From NCBI RefSeq assembly GCF_024363565.1, contig NZ_JAJEKE010000025.1:1-49488 (forward strand): a stretch of DNA of 49,488 nucleotides, written 5' to 3'. Below the pieces are notes generated by a model. The model saw nothing but the letters and a program-made list of their open reading frames with translations, searched no databases and was not told the origin of the DNA. The stretch comes from Lutispora saccharofermentans. GTDB taxonomy: Bacteria; Bacillota; Clostridia; Lutisporales; Lutisporaceae. Position 1 is the first letter of the stretch. Each line of letters starts with the position of its first letter. Below are positions 49,409-49,488 of the stretch, in pieces. The translations under genes were made by a program, and so were the position numbers.

Positions 49409-49488
49409 GTGAGAAAACTTGGCTTCCGAAGAAAAAGCTCTATTATAGTAATAATATCTTCAATGATCTTTTTTTATAACATGGTGAT
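49409..49488 (+). CDS. Partial gene at the right edge behind promoter D
   Basis: From GTG (49409) an open frame runs off the window. It encodes a basic N-terminus and a hydrophobic stretch (KSSIIVIISSMIFFYNMV), as in a membrane or secreted protein. The ribosome site (GGTGGTGAG) also fits a TTG at 49419, but that frame stops after nine codons. The start is therefore uncertain. It may be another regulon member or the missing signalling partner. Confidence 0.4.
   Translation, partial: MRKLGFRRKSSIIVIISSMIFFYNMV

Noticed and set aside
49419..49448. A nine-codon peptide from TTG at 49419
   Set aside because: The ribosome site fits, but the frame stops at once. It may be a leader peptide, but nothing else supports this.
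1..49488. CRISPR arrays, tRNA or rRNA genes
   Set aside because: No regular direct repeats with spacers and no tRNA-like cloverleaf or rRNA segment was recognised in reading. A covariance search would be needed to exclude a tRNA fully.

Overview
The window is low-GC Firmicute DNA, most likely from an anaerobic, spore-lineage member of the Clostridia. The signs are near-consensus Shine-Dalgarno sites, frequent TTG and GTG starts (murB, pgi, rapZ, prsA, agrD), the uvrC-murB-rapZ-yvcK-whiA-dnaE-pfkA-pyk gene order, an RlmD-type methylase, a DUF6147 protein, BhlA/UviB and an AgrD-like peptide. No rRNA, tRNA or CRISPR array was seen.

Layout. (1) 1-3650 is an accessory, rearranged region. It holds the tail of a cut gene, a SAM methyltransferase, a MATE efflux gene broken after about 80 codons, and an unusual cassette on the minus strand: an XRE-AbrB fusion regulator followed by an MGT-type glycosyltransferase. 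The cassette has its own promoter and a tandem-repeat operator. (2) 3653-25054 is a long block of mostly core genes on the minus strand: rRNA methylase, aldo-keto reductase, thioesterase, pyruvate kinase, phosphofructokinase, DnaE, phosphoglucose isomerase, WhiA, signal peptidase, YvcK, RapZ, a PHP hydrolase, MurB, a CofE-like protein, an orphan solute-binding protein, PspC and UvrC. Glycolysis and cell-wall precursor control are physically linked here. (3) 25100-34400 is mixed: a membrane protein, an SDR, a YbaK deacylase, EcsC, a P-loop-less relative of secretion ATPases, a PrsA foldase, a TauABC/SsuABC-like transporter and an M28 lipoprotein peptidase. (4) 34386-44800 holds small secreted proteins around a broken agrD relic, an HD-family protein with a changed signature, an ECF sigma/anti-sigma pair with a recognisable autoregulatory promoter, an AAA/DUF4143 ATPase, an alkaline phosphatase behind four PHO-box-like repeats, an EAL-CBS-GGDEF protein and a chemoreceptor.

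(5) 44880-49488 is the most interesting region. It carries a LytTR response regulator (GTG start at 46870) and an unannotated 42-residue AgrD-like autoinducer precursor (49235-49107, minus strand). Its predicted ring, CYWVL, is followed by YQPKMPDKL. The AgrD gene is followed by a cysteine-containing secreted protein. The region also has a sigma region-4-only gene with a BhlA/UviB holin-like gene, several tiny membrane peptides and a lipoprotein. Four promoters share a block of about 20-40 bp around AATGTCATATTTA, 50-57 bp upstream of a TATAAT-like box and with no good -35. I infer that these are sites for the LytTR activator, making this an Agr-type peptide-signalling regulon with autoregulation. 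AgrB and AgrC were not found in the window and may lie beyond its right edge. A second, frameshifted agrD copy lies at about 34.83-34.89 kb, also next to small secreted proteins.
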